Source of the DNA: Mixia osmundae IAM 14324
Lineage: Eukaryota; Basidiomycota; Mixiomycetes; Mixiales; Mixiaceae
Assembly: GCF_000708205.1 (NCBI RefSeq)
Contig: NW_014575556.1
Span: 599 to 64,598 of the forward strand
Length of the DNA stretch: 64,000 bases
Reading direction: 5' to 3'
In this document: one piece after another, positions 42,844 to 55,908 of the stretch
How positions within the stretch are numbered: the stretch's first letter is position 1
Layout of the letters: each line of letters starts with the position of its first letter
Position numbers and translations under genes: made by a program
The notes under the pieces: generated by a model
Database searches by the model: none
What the model saw: the letters and a program-made list of their open reading frames with translations, nothing else
What the model was told of the DNA's origin: nothing

Positions 42844-44136
42844 ATGAACCTCGGTCTGTATCCTCTGTTCCTCTTCCTCAGTCAAGGGATCTACTCTGCT
42901 CTCGTGACAGACTACGAAGGAGATGTGAGGACGGTACTCTATAAGCTCAGAGGTTCCGCGCGCACCCGATGACAAAGCCACCACTGATTATGATTAACAC
43001 GCAGCCACGGCCAACTTCAAATGTACCGGTCCAGGTGCTACCACAATTGACGGTGACCTATCTACGATAATGGTCACACGAGACCGCTCTGCTGTCCGAA
43101 TGAAGAATCTCCGCTCTCGTAACGCTTATGGATTCAAGCCTTTGCCTAACCCAGATGCCGTTGACAAGAAAGAAGGCACGGGCTATTATGGCTTTCATGT
43201 GACCAACAGCGCATTCGATCAAGGCATGTGGGATACTGCAGACTCGAAATGGAAAAGATGCTGCCGAGCTCAAGCGGCTTTCAACGTCTCTTTGGGCACG
43301 GCTTCAGACTATGTCAGCAGTCTCAGCACCGTCTCTGCTTGGATCGAATGCGGTGGTCCAGCCGCCAGCTCGCGAAGAGATTGCAGTCGCAAATTGACTA
43401 GGAATGGCACCTGTTCAGCTGCCTTTCACACAATTGCCGACATGCCAATCTCTGATATCGATGTGCCGAAGGTCCAAGTGTATCAATTCTATTTTCAAGC
43501 TTCGGGCCAGTGTCGCCTAGGTAGCTGGCGTACCGGAGGTGCCACCTGGATGAGTACTACAATGGGACCGATGACAACCACCCTCGTCACGGTTTCGCTG
43601 CCTTCGTCGCGAAGCATTGCCGAGCTCATTAACGTCAGTCATTATGCTCACTTAGTGAAACTTTCTGAGTTTCTTTCAGTTCGATGGCGGTCGCTTCTAC
43701 GCTGCCGTCAAAGAGATCAATTATCCTGGCACTGAGCAAGTGACCATACGATTCGCAGTGACGCTCAAGTGAGCTCCTTTCTCTGTATCGGGCCATTCTG
43801 TGACTTGGCCTGCAGAGAATATGGCATGCTGCAAAACAATTGGTTGGCGGAAGAAGAGCCATGCTGCAATGCGATATCGTTCGCTTCCATCGTCGTTGGC
43901 GCCTATCATCGGTCTGCGAGCATCCTCTTGACCGGTGTGGCTAAGCCGATGTTCATTGCTTGCTTACCAAGTAAGCGCCGTCGCTCGGCTGTTGGCTCTG
44001 CTTATATCTAGTAGACAACCTCGTGCATGTCATTCGAGAGGGTAGCTGCAAGCTTCAGTACGATGGTGATGCCACTTTCGAGTGCATCGATGTCAAACGA
44101 CGACTAGAGCTTATGAGTTCATCGGCGTCTCAATGA
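42844..44136 (+). CDS. Secreted protein of unknown family, five exons
   Basis: Exons 42844-42952, 43005-43633, 43680-43768, 43816-43970 and 44015-44136 join in frame to 367 residues. Introns are 52, 46, 47, 47 and 44 nt class, all GT-AG. The N-terminus MNLGLYPLFLFLSQGIYSAL is a probable signal peptide. The rest is mixed alpha/beta-like with several cysteines (NFKCTG, WKRCCRA, WIECGG, EEPCCNA, EGSCKL, FECIDV) and N-glycosylation sites (NVS, NGT). NFDGGRFYAAVKEINYPGTE is a well-structured block across one junction. I do not recognise the family. It could be a cell-surface or extracellular protein; function unknown. Only the second exon is visible as a long ORF. Confidence 0.75.
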
Positions 44137-44307
44137 TTGTAGCGTGTTTCAGCATATCAAGATCCATAAAGGGATGCATCGGATCATACGAAGACCTGCG
44201 CAGAGCTAATGGAGACTTGTCCTGAATGGGCAATTCGAAATCTCGAGTCTTAGCGCAACCAATGACATCCAATGCATGATGCATGTCCGCATTACAGAAA
44301 AGCAGCG

Positions 44308-47300
44308 CTAGTTGTTCGCGCCTGATCTTGCTGTGCCCGTCTGCTTCGGCTGCCCCTTCTTCTGTCTGTCGGTCTCGAAATCAGAAGCATTGAAAGCGTG
44401 TGGCGCGACTGCAAGATCGTCAGCAATGCCTAAAGGTATCGGCGAGATGCTCACCTTCAAGGAGCCACTCAATCTTGGGAATCTCGATGACGGAGCGAGC
44501 ATACTCTTTCGAGGTCAAAACGAGTTCGTAGTAGCATATGACGCGTGTTGGCGGTTGAGCCTGGAATAGGCTCGACGATGGATGAATGTAGACAGTTTGC
44601 GAGGAGCCCGCCCTCACTGTCCGATAGGCATCGCCTGTTCGGCTAAGTCGAGCAGCGTGGTAGAAGTAGCCCGAGAGGAACGACTTCTGGATCGGCGTGA
44701 TATCGTTGGGATCAGGGTTCGCTTCAGGTACAATCTCGATACGCTCGCAAAGTGCCGACAATTGGTCGCGTACATCTCGTGCTCGGTTGAGTGATTTCGG
44801 CTGGATGAAATTCTCATACGCCCAAGCAATCGAGAATGCGGCATTCGACCATTCCTCGAACACGTTAAGGTAAGTAAAATGATCGCCCCCTTTTCCCTTG
44901 ACAAAGTTCTGCCTGGCTCGATCGGCTTCGAGCTTCTTCAGTTTGGGTCGATAGAAGATAGAAGATGATTCGCCGAGCATAGCAGCAATAGTTAATACCT
45001 CTTCCGTACATCGGTATTTTTCGCTCGCAATGATTGTCTTTGACATGAAAGGATCCATAGGCAGCTCTGCCATGCGTCTTCCGAGCTTGGTGAGCTCACC
45101 CCGATCGTTCAATGCGCCGAGAGCATAGAGAACTTCCAGTGCACGGATGAGCGTGTCGGCTGGCGGAGGGTCGATGAAGTCGAAACCGATTAGATCGTCA
45201 ATCCCGAGTGACTTGAGCAGCAGCACGACGAGCGACAAGTTTGTACGTTGTATCTCGGGCACCGTGTCAGTGTCAAGCTCATTGTAGAAGGCGTGCTTCG
45301 TATATAGTCGGAAACATTTCCCAGGTCCCACTCGACCTGCTCTTCCTGCACGCTGCAACGCAGCCGCACGAGAGCAGGGCACGACTTGGAGCGAAGACAT
45401 GCCCGTCTTGGGCTGGTAACTCAGTTGCTTGACGAAGCCGGGATCGATGACATAGGCGACGCCGTCGATGGTAATGCTCGTCTCTGCGATATTGGTAGCC
45501 AGAACGACCTTGCGTGCTCCTTCTGGCGTAGGCTCGAAGATCTTGGCTTGCATGTCAGTGGGCAGATTGGCGTAGATGGGACAGATCATAAGCTCCTTGA
45601 TCGAGTCTTTGAGCGCTCTGGCAGTTTCTTCTAGATTCTCTTGCGCTGCTTCGATCTCATCCTGACCTGTCAGAAAGACAAGAATGTCGCCTTTCGGTTG
45701 ACTCGTATGGATCTGGAAGATTGTCGTGACTGCGGCGTGCAAATAGTTGGCTTCCGGCTGAGGAGTGTAGAGCAGATCGACAGGATACATTCGTCCAGGA
45801 ATCTTAAAGATCGGCGCGCCGTCAAAGTACTCTTTGAACTTTTCAGCGTTAAGCGATGCAGAGGAGATGAGAACGCGAAAGTCTGGCCTAAAGCGCGCGA
45901 TGTCTTTGACGAGAGCCAGAAGGATATCAGTCGACAGCGTGCGCTCGTGGGCTTCGTCGATGATCATGGCGGAATAGCCATCCAGATCGGGCTCTGTAAG
46001 AAATTCTCGCAACAGCATGCCGTCGGTCATGTATTTGATCACTGTCTTATCGCTCGTGCAGTCTTCGAATCTGATGCTGTAGCCGACTTGATCGCCCAGT
46101 CGACATCCGACTTCTTCTGCTACTCGAGCAGCGACACTCATCGCGGCGACTCGACGGGGTTGCGTACATCCGACCTTCTTACCGCCTTTCGTGTAGCCTG
46201 CTTCGTGAAGGAATTGAGGTAGCTGGGTTGTCTTACCCGAGCCGGTCTCGCCTTCGATAACGAGCACTTGATATTTCTCTATCGCTTCCAGTAATTGTTC
46301 TCGCCAAGCGTACACGGGAAGCGACTTGCGAACTTGGTCAATGGACATTGCTGCATTGACAAAGTCAGCTAGCCGCCTTTAGGGCGGCGGAGCAATTTAC
46401 CTCGCTTCTCGGCCTCTGCGATCTTTGCTTGTAGCTCAACGTCTTCCGGTTTGAGATCGCCGCCCGCTTTGTTCTCCTGGTCGAGCACCCAGGCAATCTT
46501 GACAGAATCATCAAAGACGTAATCGTAATCGTCTTCTGGAGCAGCTTTCGCAGCGCGATCCTTTGCACCGGCTACGAGGATAGCATTGTTGGTCTGCTGC
46601 TCTTCAAAGCGATCGAGATCGGTGACGAACTGTTCTTGATCCCTTGCGCGTTTGTTGTCTTCGTATCGTTTGTAAAGCAGGTCTGATTTTCGTTTGGTGT
46701 CCATCTTGCCCTTCTCGTCTATGTAGTCCGTTGGCATGACATAGCCGTCCGTACCGTCATCGATTCGCTCGCGTTCTTCTGCCAGACGGAGGATCTCTTT
46801 CTTCTTCTCGAGTTCGCGCATCTCTCGCTTCGACAAGCGCTGACCGCGCATATCGCGCTCAAAGTCGGCAATCTCTAGCCTGAGCAAGTCGAGCTGCTGA
46901 GCTTGTCGTTTGATAAGATATTCTTGCCGTGAACGATCTCTCAAGCTGGGCATCGCGGCAGTACGGGCCTCTTGATCGTCTGCGAGCGAGCGACGCGCTT
47001 TTGCCTCTGTCGAGAGTTTGTCCTCTATGATCTTTGCGTGACGTTCGATCTGGCGTTCCTTATCTCGCTGACGCATCCTCCTCGCAAACTCATCGCGATC
47101 TTTCTGGTCTGCCATTCTGTCGAGCTCTGCTCGTTCGGCAGGATCGAGGGAGTCTAGACCCTCCTCATCACTTGCTCGTGAGCGAGGACTGCTGTCTCTC
47201 GGTCTCTCGGAAGCAAGAGTGGATAGAGCAGCGTAGGCTTCATCTGCCTTGCGTCGTTTGGCTGCGCGTTCTTCTTCATCAGACTCCCAATCGTCGGAAC

Positions 47301-47766
47301 GGCCTGTCCTGGCTCTGAGGTCTTCCCTCGCCAATCGCTTTCTCTCCCGTCTCTCCTCCTTCGTTTCAGTCCCTTCGACCTTGGCAGACTGTGCGGGACT
47401 ATTGTCATCGTCCAGGAGAAGTGAGAAACGCTGGGACTGCAGAGCGACTGCATCCCTTGCTTTCCTGTCTCTGTCAGATTTGACGGCCTGACTGCTCGTC
47501 GTCGTGAGCGTATGAGCAGGTCTTGGACCTACTTCCTTCTTGATCCTGTCGTAGAGTGTCGCAACGAAGCTCTCCTTGCCTTCCAGACCGGCGGAAGAGA
47601 GTAGGGCGACAAGCTGACCGAGTCCGTTGCCTTTCTTGTCCTTTTGAGCGATGCTTGCGGTCGAAGAGACGACGAATTCGATCATGGTCGCATCGGAGAG
47701 CGAGAAGAGAGTCAGCAGCTGATCGCTGACCCACTGTCGCAGCTGTGCAGACACCTGCGGCGCCAT
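44308..47766 (-). CDS. PRP2: Spliceosomal DEAH-box RNA helicase PRP2/DHX16
   Basis: Drives spliceosome activation before the first splicing step. From 47766, [20 protein letters not shown] opens a PWI-like N-terminal region, followed by a long Arg/Glu/Asp-rich coiled stretch. A 50-nt intron (acceptor just before [20 protein letters not shown]) joins the helicase core. Core motifs: [10 protein letters not shown] (Walker A), [29 protein letters not shown] and [18 protein letters not shown]2 and OB-fold domains end at IEWLLE, then a last intron and a short Gln/Lys-rich tail to 44308. Motif III reads SAS rather than the usual SAT. About 1120 residues. Confidence 0.92.
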
Positions 47767-48321
47767 GTCTGCGCAGAGTGATCGTAGGCCGAAGTCGAGT
47801 CGCGAAGGATTTGGTGACCGATGAAGCTTGAAGACTGTTCCTCAGCTGGTGCGCAAGCGGTCATACATCTCAGCTCAGATAGCTCTTCGACGAACACTGT
47901 GCTGTCATGCTACAACGAACACGAACCCGCACAAGCTCCTAGTGTCTCTGGCTCGGATCGTTTGTCTCAGGGCCCAAGGACGCTAGGATCCGCGTCCAGC
48001 ATGCAGGCGCTTCAAGTCCACCTCTCGTGGCTACCCACTAGCAAACCGAGTCGAAATATAACGTACCAGCCTGCATGAAATTGCTTTGAAAGCTGTTTTG
48101 ACTCATCGTTCACTGCGCGTCACACGGCTCTATCTCCAGCAGCTCGGACGCTCCACCTTTGCTCGGCCCTCATGCGGCGACGCCACGGTCTCGAGACGCC
48201 ACATGGTCTCTGGCTCTGCTTTCTGGGCGAATAGCGGAGAATGCAGGCGCAGAGCATGCATAGATAGACGTGAGCAAAACGAGTGACAACATTGAGACGG
48301 ACACTGATGGCTTCCCACAGC
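47767..48321. other. Intergenic, nothing recognised
   Basis: About 550 bases between the PRP2 start and the 3' end of a small membrane-protein gene. Open frames are short and low in conviction. It presumably holds the PRP2 promoter. Confidence 0.55.
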
Positions 48322-48706
48322 TTACTTGATCTTGTTTGAGACGGGCTTCTTGTTGACACGGGACTGATAGAGCGCAAACAGGACAAAGCATAGCGCAATC
48401 ACGACAATGTTGGCTACTCCTCCTCCTCGCATCAGCAATGGTCATGTGCACCAGGCAATCAGGACAGGCAAACGTACACATGATGAAACCGACGAGACCG
48501 CCTGCTGCTGCTATGAGGCTATTGATGAGACTGAGTACTGCGCCGACAGCATCCTCGACGAGTGAGATGAGCGTCTTGAAGATGTTCGCTACAAGGCTGA
48601 ACACGCTGTGCACGAGATCTGCGATTGAGCCCACTGTCGTTTCTCACTCCACTCAGGTTGCGGTCAATGAGTATGCGAGGGGCAGAGACTGACCTACTGC
48701 TGACAT
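48322..48706 (-). CDS. Small hydrophobic membrane protein
   Basis: A first exon at 48706 codes only MSAV, and an intron (GTCAGT donor, ACGACAG acceptor) joins it to VGSIADLVHSVFSLVANIFK and TLISLVEDAVGAVLSLINSL. A further exon codes VANIVVIALCFVLFALYQSR and a basic tail ending NKIK. Total about 85 residues: an amphipathic, then hydrophobic helix, then one membrane segment with a lysine-rich tail. The second donor is unclear: the strong GTACGT site would create a stop, so a weaker GTTTCA site in the right phase is preferred. Function unknown; the tail resembles a membrane-anchor or ER-retention lysine motif. Confidence 0.6.
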
Positions 48707-48981
48707 TGTGCAGCGAGTATATCAGTCTAGCTGGGACAGTGTGCGATGACGACAGGGTCGAGCGCGGAGAAGTCACGTGCCTGAATTCATGTGAGAGCAT
48801 CCGCAGAAAAAAAGAGGAGTCAGCTCGACAGGCAGCGAGACCGCTTGACTGTAGACTGCTTCGTTGTCAGACTGCTCCGTCGATTCCCGTCTTGATCGAT
48901 CTCCTGCTGGTTCCTGACCTCCTGAGATCATCAAGCTCGCCGTTGTGAGGGCGAGTCAGGGCAGAGGAGAGGCAGAGAGTG

Positions 48982-51900
48982 ATGCGAGCGGATAGCCAGT
49001 CTGTCATGGAGACCGACGAGGAAGAGGCTAGTCAGATCAGTCGGCAGAACACACCGGGTACAGCGTTCAGTGGAGAGGTCTCAGAGGAGGTAGACTCGCC
49101 CTTGACGACCGGCAACGACGAGGGAGCACGCACGAGCGGGAGGAGGCAGAGAAAGCCGTCGAGCAAGATCAGAGCGACGCTCGAACCCTTGCAAGAGTCT
49201 GAGCACCACCCTCGCAAGTCTATCAAGGGCGGAAGGAAGTTCCCGCCACGGTCAAAGTCGAACCTCGCCAAATCCGAAGAGGCCGTCATGCCAGAAAGAG
49301 AGGCTCAGGCACCTCAAGATGAAGACAACCGTCTCTACTGTATCTGCTGTGAGTCTTCGGTACCATCAGGCTAGTGATCGAACAGCGCTGACCCGTCGCT
49401 CGATCCGGTCTAGTGGGCACAGATGACAAGACGCCCATGATCCAATGCGAGGGCTGCGACAACTGGTACCACTTCAGATGCCTCGAACTCACCGAAGAAG
49501 AGGCAAAGTCGATCCAGGTCTTCTACTGTGAGATGTGCGAGGAAGCCGACATCGGTCACACCCAAAGTACGTCCCCTCTCCCATCTCCGCTGTCTCCCTC
49601 TTTCCCACCCACCAGTGCGACACGCAACACCAACAAACCGCTACCAGCTACAGCAACGGCTACAGTGGTACGTCGGTGTACTGTCGCAGGTATACTAGCA
49701 TGGCACTCGGGCACTTTGTATAGCCCCTTGATGGGTTCATACAATCTCGTTCTTCTTGCTTTCAATTGCGTGCTCGCTCGTGCTGCCCATGAGGCTCTCT
49801 CCCTCGCACCGTCCCAAGGCGGCGTCAGGCGAGCTCGACCGCATGGATCCCTATCACCGGCAAGCTAGGCCCACCATGCTGCCGCCAAAGACGCCATCCC
49901 GGCCTCATTTCCCACGTCTTCACACAAAACCACGAGGAATCGAGCTGACGCTTTCCTTGGCCTGCAGAGAGATCCATCAAGGGCAGACTCGGAGGAGGCT
50001 CGAATGTGGCAGTAAAGAAGCGAGCATCCAGCAGCAAGCAGCGCGCAGCTTCTGACGATTCCGGTCCGCGTTACAAAGACGACGACGAGGATGAAGAGCC
50101 TGCTGCCGATCATGTGCATTCTGATGCCTCATCCGAGTACGATCCAGAGCTCAACAGACGCATCTCGAGCGCAAAGAGAGCCATGGCCACCCAGGGCAAG
50201 AAACGCAAGTCGAAAAGACCCGAAGGCGTCAGCGATGACGAGCTGTCCGAGTCCAACGAAAGTGATGAGGAATACGAAGAAGGCGAGTCCAATCGCTCGC
50301 CGCACAAGCGAACAAAGAGTACATCGAGTGCACCGGTACGCGCTCCTTTGAAGAGGCACAGGATACATACTCATCGCTTTGCAAAGGTGTCTGCTTCGAA
50401 AGAACGCGTCAGGGAACGTACGAAAACGACACCCAAGCAAACGGCTCGACAGGTCTCTTCTTCCAAAGCTCGACCGAGTTCATCGACCATGGAGACTGCT
50501 AAAGCGCTAGAGGCTGCCAATGCCAAGCGAGAAGCATGTACGAATCAGTTTGCGTCGGTCTTTGATCCCATCTTTGATAGACCTCCTCCCGGTCTTGAGA
50601 TCTCAAAGCCAAAGAAGAAGGAAGCCTGCCCTCGTGCTCGTAACTTTGCCAGTCACGTCGAGAAGGAACTCATGAAATCTTACGGCGATACAGACCCGAG
50701 AGGGTTCCCTGTGCCCGGGCAAAAGTACATTGATCGATTCAGAACGCTCTATTCGAATCTCAGATCGAATGCCGACCTGAAAACTCGGATCGCTCGCTCT
50801 GATATTGACGCCAATGCTCTCGTCAACATCACAGATCACGACTTACAATCTGCCGAATTGCGCGCCATGGCAGAAAGCGTGAGAGCTCAGAGCATGAAAG
50901 GCAGCGTCAAGCAGCGCATGGAGCTGCCTTCGGCCAAGATCACCCACAAAGGTATGGAAGCGATCGAAGGGAGCTCAGATGCCTTCGTCGCCGCTGAAAA
51001 GGCCAACAAGCGCGCGATGGACGATCAATCCGAGTTGCAAAAGCCTGCCCTGTCAAAGAGCATATCCGGACCTGAATCTCCTGGCGATCTCAGAATTTCT
51101 CAATCGCCCCTTGCACGCTCTCAATTCACTCCTGCGATGGATTCGCCAATGAAAGACGATGAAGATGGTACCGGTCAAGCCATGCCATCACCTCAGCTCA
51201 ATCGAACGCCATCGAGCAGCAAGGCTAATTTTGACCTCAACTCGCTTTGGGGCAACGTCCGGCCAAAAGCTGCTAACTCGCCTGAGATCGGTCCTGACGG
51301 CCTCAAGCCCGAGAGCGGTACGCCCGAAGGCAGTCCACCTCCAGATGATGCTGCGCCTCAATTTGATCCTTTCGACTTTTCTGCGGATCGTACTGCCGAA
51401 GTTGACTTTCAACTCGATGACCACAGGCCAGAGCCACCTTCGCCTTCGGTGAAGATTCCTGCCGCTCGTACTGTTGGTGCAAAGGACGCGCCAAAAGTAT
51501 GGTCAGGCGATATCATCACAGTCGAAGACGGCGGATTCCCCGCTAGCGCGTCACAAGTCGCAGGCCGGAATATTGGAAGTTCACCAGAAACGTGGAAGCA
51601 GCTCATGTCTTCTACACTTCACGTCGCTGGTCGGATCGAGACCAAGAAGGCTACAGACTACCTCGTGCAAAATGTCTTTGCGCCCAGTCGGGAGCTTTTT
51701 GTTATTGCTTTTGATCCCATCTTAAGCGGCCCATCAACAGCATACCCAGAAAGGCCGGTGGCAGAGAAAACCCTGCGCTATCACGCACATCTGATCAAGC
51801 ACTTCGGAAGCAAGAAGAAACCGCGCGTAGGCGTCATCTCACCACCCAAGAAATCTGCCAGCAACGTCAAAGACTTTTATCTTGTCCCGTTACTTGCCAC

Positions 51901-52507
51901 AGATCCTCTGCCTGAATATGTAGAGCTTCTGGAAAGACAGAATTTGGGCGAGAGACGTGAGCGCGATCTCTTCCTGGGCGTCTTCGTCGTCTCGAGAGGT
52001 CAATTTGCCACCGTCGAGGAAGCGAGGCCGATAGCAGAGGCAACCGCACCGGCTGTGTCCGTTGTGCCTGCATCACGTCCCGGTCCCGTGGCTTCACAGT
52101 CCGCTGCTGATCAGGCCATGGCCTTGATCGCGCAATTGGCACCCCAGACGGCATCGCATGGTCTGCCGAGTCCCGCGCCAGTTCCGCCTCAAGCGCGCTC
52201 AGCTGGCGATATCGCTAACCTAGACCAATCCGCACTCGAAAGTCTGCTGAACGATCCCTCGACCCTGCAAAGCTTGCTAGCGGTTGATAGCAGTCTGAAA
52301 GCAAGCTTCATGGCAAACCCTAATCTACCGGCTGCGTTGACGACCAACACGGCAACGACACGCACTGTAGCCAACGCGCCAGGCTTGATTCAAGAGATGC
52401 AGAGCAACGCACGTCCTGCTCAGCCATACATACATCCAAGTCGGGCGCAGGCCATCCTCAATCATGGCCAGCCGTATCCGGGTCCACCGAATTACGGACG
52501 AAGATGA
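48982..52507 (+). CDS. BYE1: BYE1-like transcription regulator (PHD, TFIIS central and SPOC domains)
   Basis: Binds RNA polymerase II and chromatin. A disordered N-terminus (METDEEEASQISRQNTP) leads to a PHD finger split by an intron: YCICC then TDDKTPMIQCEGCDNWYHFR and CLELTEEEAK with YCEMCEE. After a gap of about 400 bases (49567-49966), which must contain one long or two introns and perhaps a tiny exon, comes VAVKKRASSS. The TFIIS central domain follows: ASHVEKELMKSYGDTDPRGF, DRFRTLYSNLRSNADLKTRI. The SPOC domain (VWSGDIITVEDGGFPASAS, then RVGVISPPKK) and a Gln/Ala-rich tail end it. The start is the ATG at 48982. The domain order matches yeast Bye1 and animal PHF3/DIDO. Confidence 0.9.
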
Positions 52508-52564
52508 TGCCATTTTGTTGACTGAAATAGTAGTGTAGTAATATGCAATGAAGTGACTATAGCA

Positions 52565-55500
52565 TTAGGCTTGACTGACATGAGCTCCAGAGAGCTTCCT
52601 CGTGAGATCGGCTGCAAAGTCTGCTGAACGCGTCGTGCTGCTCACTTTACGTCGAGGATCAGATAATCTGGGCATGTTCGGCGCCGCGCTCGAGCCGACA
52701 GTACGCATAAGCGGCGTTGCATGACCGCTGTCATTGTGAGGATATCGTGTTGATAGGAATATGCCGAGCTCTTGCCATCCGCCTGCGATACATCTGAGCA
52801 TAGTCCAGAAGAGCGGAGAGCCCGCTCACCTCCAACTCTGACCATGACGACCTCATCACGGAGAATACGGCAGAAGTACAGCCGTCGATCTTCGCCAAAG
52901 TGATATCGGCCAGTTTGTGTCGTCTTCTCAGAAGCATTGTCGACGACTCGACGGACATTGACCTTTGTTTCTAATTTATTCAAAATTTTACCGACTTCTT
53001 GATCGATGGCAGATTCGTCCGCTACGTATGGACGATGCTCGACCGGTATCCTGGGCCGCTCTTGCGGTTTAGGTGAAGCGACTGCAACAGGAATACGTGT
53101 CGGAGTAAAAGTACGCCGTGGGATGCCGCTCGCGCGTTTCAGCTGCACCGAAGGAGATTGCGCAGCGGTTTGCTCGGGCTGCGGCTCTATCTCCGGCGGG
53201 ATATCTACCGCGGCGATTGCTGGCGTGTCGTTGCGGGGTGCGTTGACAAGCAGCATAGCTTCCCTTAATGCACTTTCAAGCCGCTGCAGCTGATAAGGTA
53301 CTCTAATATCTTGCGCAATGGGCTCAGAGGCCTTGCGCACTCCCTCGAGGCGTCTCTCGGCAGCAGATCGCTTCTCTGACTTGTCGGTCGACGCATGCCC
53401 ATTTCCATTGCTTATACCTGATTGGGTCGTAGGTGTTGAGGGTTGAGAACCATCTGGATCAGCAGTATCGAGATAATCGCCAATGTCGACATCACACTGT
53501 TCAGTAAGCTGGCCAAAGATTGCGAGTAAATCCAATCGTTCTATGTTAGATGTAAGCTTCGCGTCAACGTCCTGCAATATTTCCGTTAGCGAAGACAGAT
53601 CATCATGTTTGTCCGCCTCCAGAAGCAGCATATGCATGTCTGATCGCAAAGACCGATGCGTCTGTTGGGCTTCATGAGCCGAGCTTCGAGCTGGGAGCTC
53701 ATCGGAGGCTTTCGTGGCAATGAGACCAGGCAAGTCGATAGCTCGCATAGAGTTGAGAAGCCGGTCAAGCCGCTGGGCGAGCACAGCACTAGCCTGTTGT
53801 CGATTCAGCTCGGCCAGCGCAGCCTCGAGACGTGCGGTGGTCTCGTTGACAGCCTCTCTTGCTGCGCTGTCTCGATCGGCAAGGGCTGTTCCGATATCGT
53901 CCGTCGGTGGTATCGCGAGATCGTTCCACCCACTATCCTGGGAGACAGGCAGGAATAGTCTCGATGGATACGCTTGAGCAACTAGCGGCAAATCTTCATG
54001 AGCAGATTGCTTGAGCTGTTGCACCGAGACAAGCAGGTCGGCCTTGACCTCGTCTGATGGGTCACTGACGGCCGAGATTCTATGGGCGAGCCGTTCTCCT
54101 TTCTCTCGATATTGACGCACGTACTCAGTCTGAGCTCGTACGCTCTCGCAGGTATTGCGAGTAGCTGCAAGATGATCCCTATGAGTATTGAGCCTATCGA
54201 GCGTGCGGTGGTGATGCGCATGAAAGGCGACAGAGCTGGTCTCGAGGCGCAGGTCGGCCACATTGGGCAAAGCAGCGATTGCGAGAGGAGCTCTGGTGAG
54301 CTTTGAGGCGCCTGCCAAGGGTGCGTTGATCTCATGTGTCAAAGCTATACCAGTCTGCTCGTTGATCTTGAGTAACAAGCTGTGCAAGCCCAGGACCCTC
54401 TGCCACTGAGCGCTTGCGGCAGACAAAGCCAGCGCACGCGCGTTATGGTCTTTGACCAGCATTTGCGCTCGATCTCTTGTCGTTAAGCTGTTCTGAAGCG
54501 CTTGACTAAGTTCGTAGCGACCCTGACTATTCGTATTTGCTTGTATCAGATCGCTTCGACGTTGCTGACCTACGAGTACGACACCATCGACGGTCTTGAG
54601 AATGACATGAAGCTGTCTTACGAGAAATTTGCAGTCTGACAACGGCTCTGCAAACGCTGAAGCATTCGCCAGGCATCGGGGGTCATCCAGAGCAGGCAGG
54701 TGCTGCGATGTCTGCTCAAGCTGCGCAATGGCTGCGACCAATTTGGCATCGGCACCCAGAAGATCCGACTGTGCTTGCAAAGCAGCCTCGGCGAGGGTCA
54801 GACAGTGCCTGTAGCGTTTGACAAGCGCAAGCAGTGCGTCTACCGAATCATTGATGGCTACGTGCTGCTGAACGAGATATGCGGTCACAGCAGCGTTGTG
54901 ACGAGGGAGCTCGACGAGCAGATGATGCTGAGGTAGCGGCAGACTCTGTATGGCTTGCTGGCTCAAGTGGACCTGGGTGGCAAAGTCGAGGGCAATCTGC
55001 TCAAAGTGACCCGCACGAGCAAGTGTCGGAGTGCCTTCTATCTCGGCCCGTATCTGATCTTGCGCATCTATAACATGCGATGCTAGCGTGCGCAGATCGT
55101 TGTCGACTCGCCGCGCAAGAAAGCGCTGGTTAAGCAGACCGGTCAAGCTGGGCGCGAGGCCAGTGATTTTCGCCTGCACATCCTCTTCATGCAAGTCTTG
55201 TGTATCGAGAAATTCATCAGGAAGAGGTTCCAGAGAGGCATCAATGAGAGTGTCGAGTGCTGCGCCGGAAGCGGGGATCTGCTTCGTCTGTAATGTGGTG
55301 AGTCGCGTGCTGATAGATGCCAAGTTGGCCGGCAAAGTCGCATCGTCGGCCATTGGCTGATCGGCAGTGGGTGGGATCCATCTTGCCTTTGTTAGAAAAG
55401 CGGGTAGTGTCGTACTGACAAAGTCACCGAGCTCTTGCTTTGATTGTACGAGTGCATGCTCCCACTTGAGACGCGCATCGACCAGCTCGAGCAATTGTAG

Positions 55501-55908
55501 TCGATGTCTGAGTAACGCGAGCACTCTGTCCAGCCCGACGAGCGTCATGAGAGCCACTTCGACAATGTCTGCATCTTGCGACGACTTGACTCGTCTCGAC
55601 GTAGCTGCTCGAAGCACTTGTCAGCACTCATCTACGCCTCCTTTCTGCTGCAATGGCTTACTCTTTGCAAGCTCTCTGAGTTTGGTCAGATCACCTTGAT
55701 CAATCTCACTGATCTCTGCTTCTGCATCTTCATACTGCTGCCAGTACTCCTGCAGCTGAGATTCGCTGACGGTGTGCAGACTGGGAGGCAGAGGCTGCCA
55801 AGGCTCCAATATTGGCCAGCTTTGTATTTCTGCTGCGAGTTCCTCGATCCGCTGACGATGCGAGCTGAAGGCAGCATACGAGCTGCTGCCGCTCAAGTCG
55901 CTTTCCAT
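52565..55908 (-). CDS. KAR9: KAR9-family microtubule protein with C-terminal GAS2 domain
   Basis: The start at 55908 (MESDLSGSSSYAAFSSHRQR) opens a helical region. A 67-nt intron joins near 55612 to DIVEVALMTLVGLDRVLALL. A long coiled, helical body of about 800 residues follows, with NAAVTAYLVQQHVAINDSVD-like segments. The GAS2 domain lies at the C-terminus: VNVRRVVDNASEKTTQTGRY, then LYFCRILRDEVVMVRVGG. An intron interrupts the GGGW motif and the last exon restores GWQELGIFL. Kar9-type proteins position the spindle by linking microtubule plus ends to myosin. The KAR9 label for the body is less certain than the GAS2 domain. Confidence 0.8.

Noticed and set aside
45641-46222. 193-codon plus-strand open frame
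   Set aside because: Antisense to the helicase core of PRP2, whose motifs are unmistakable.
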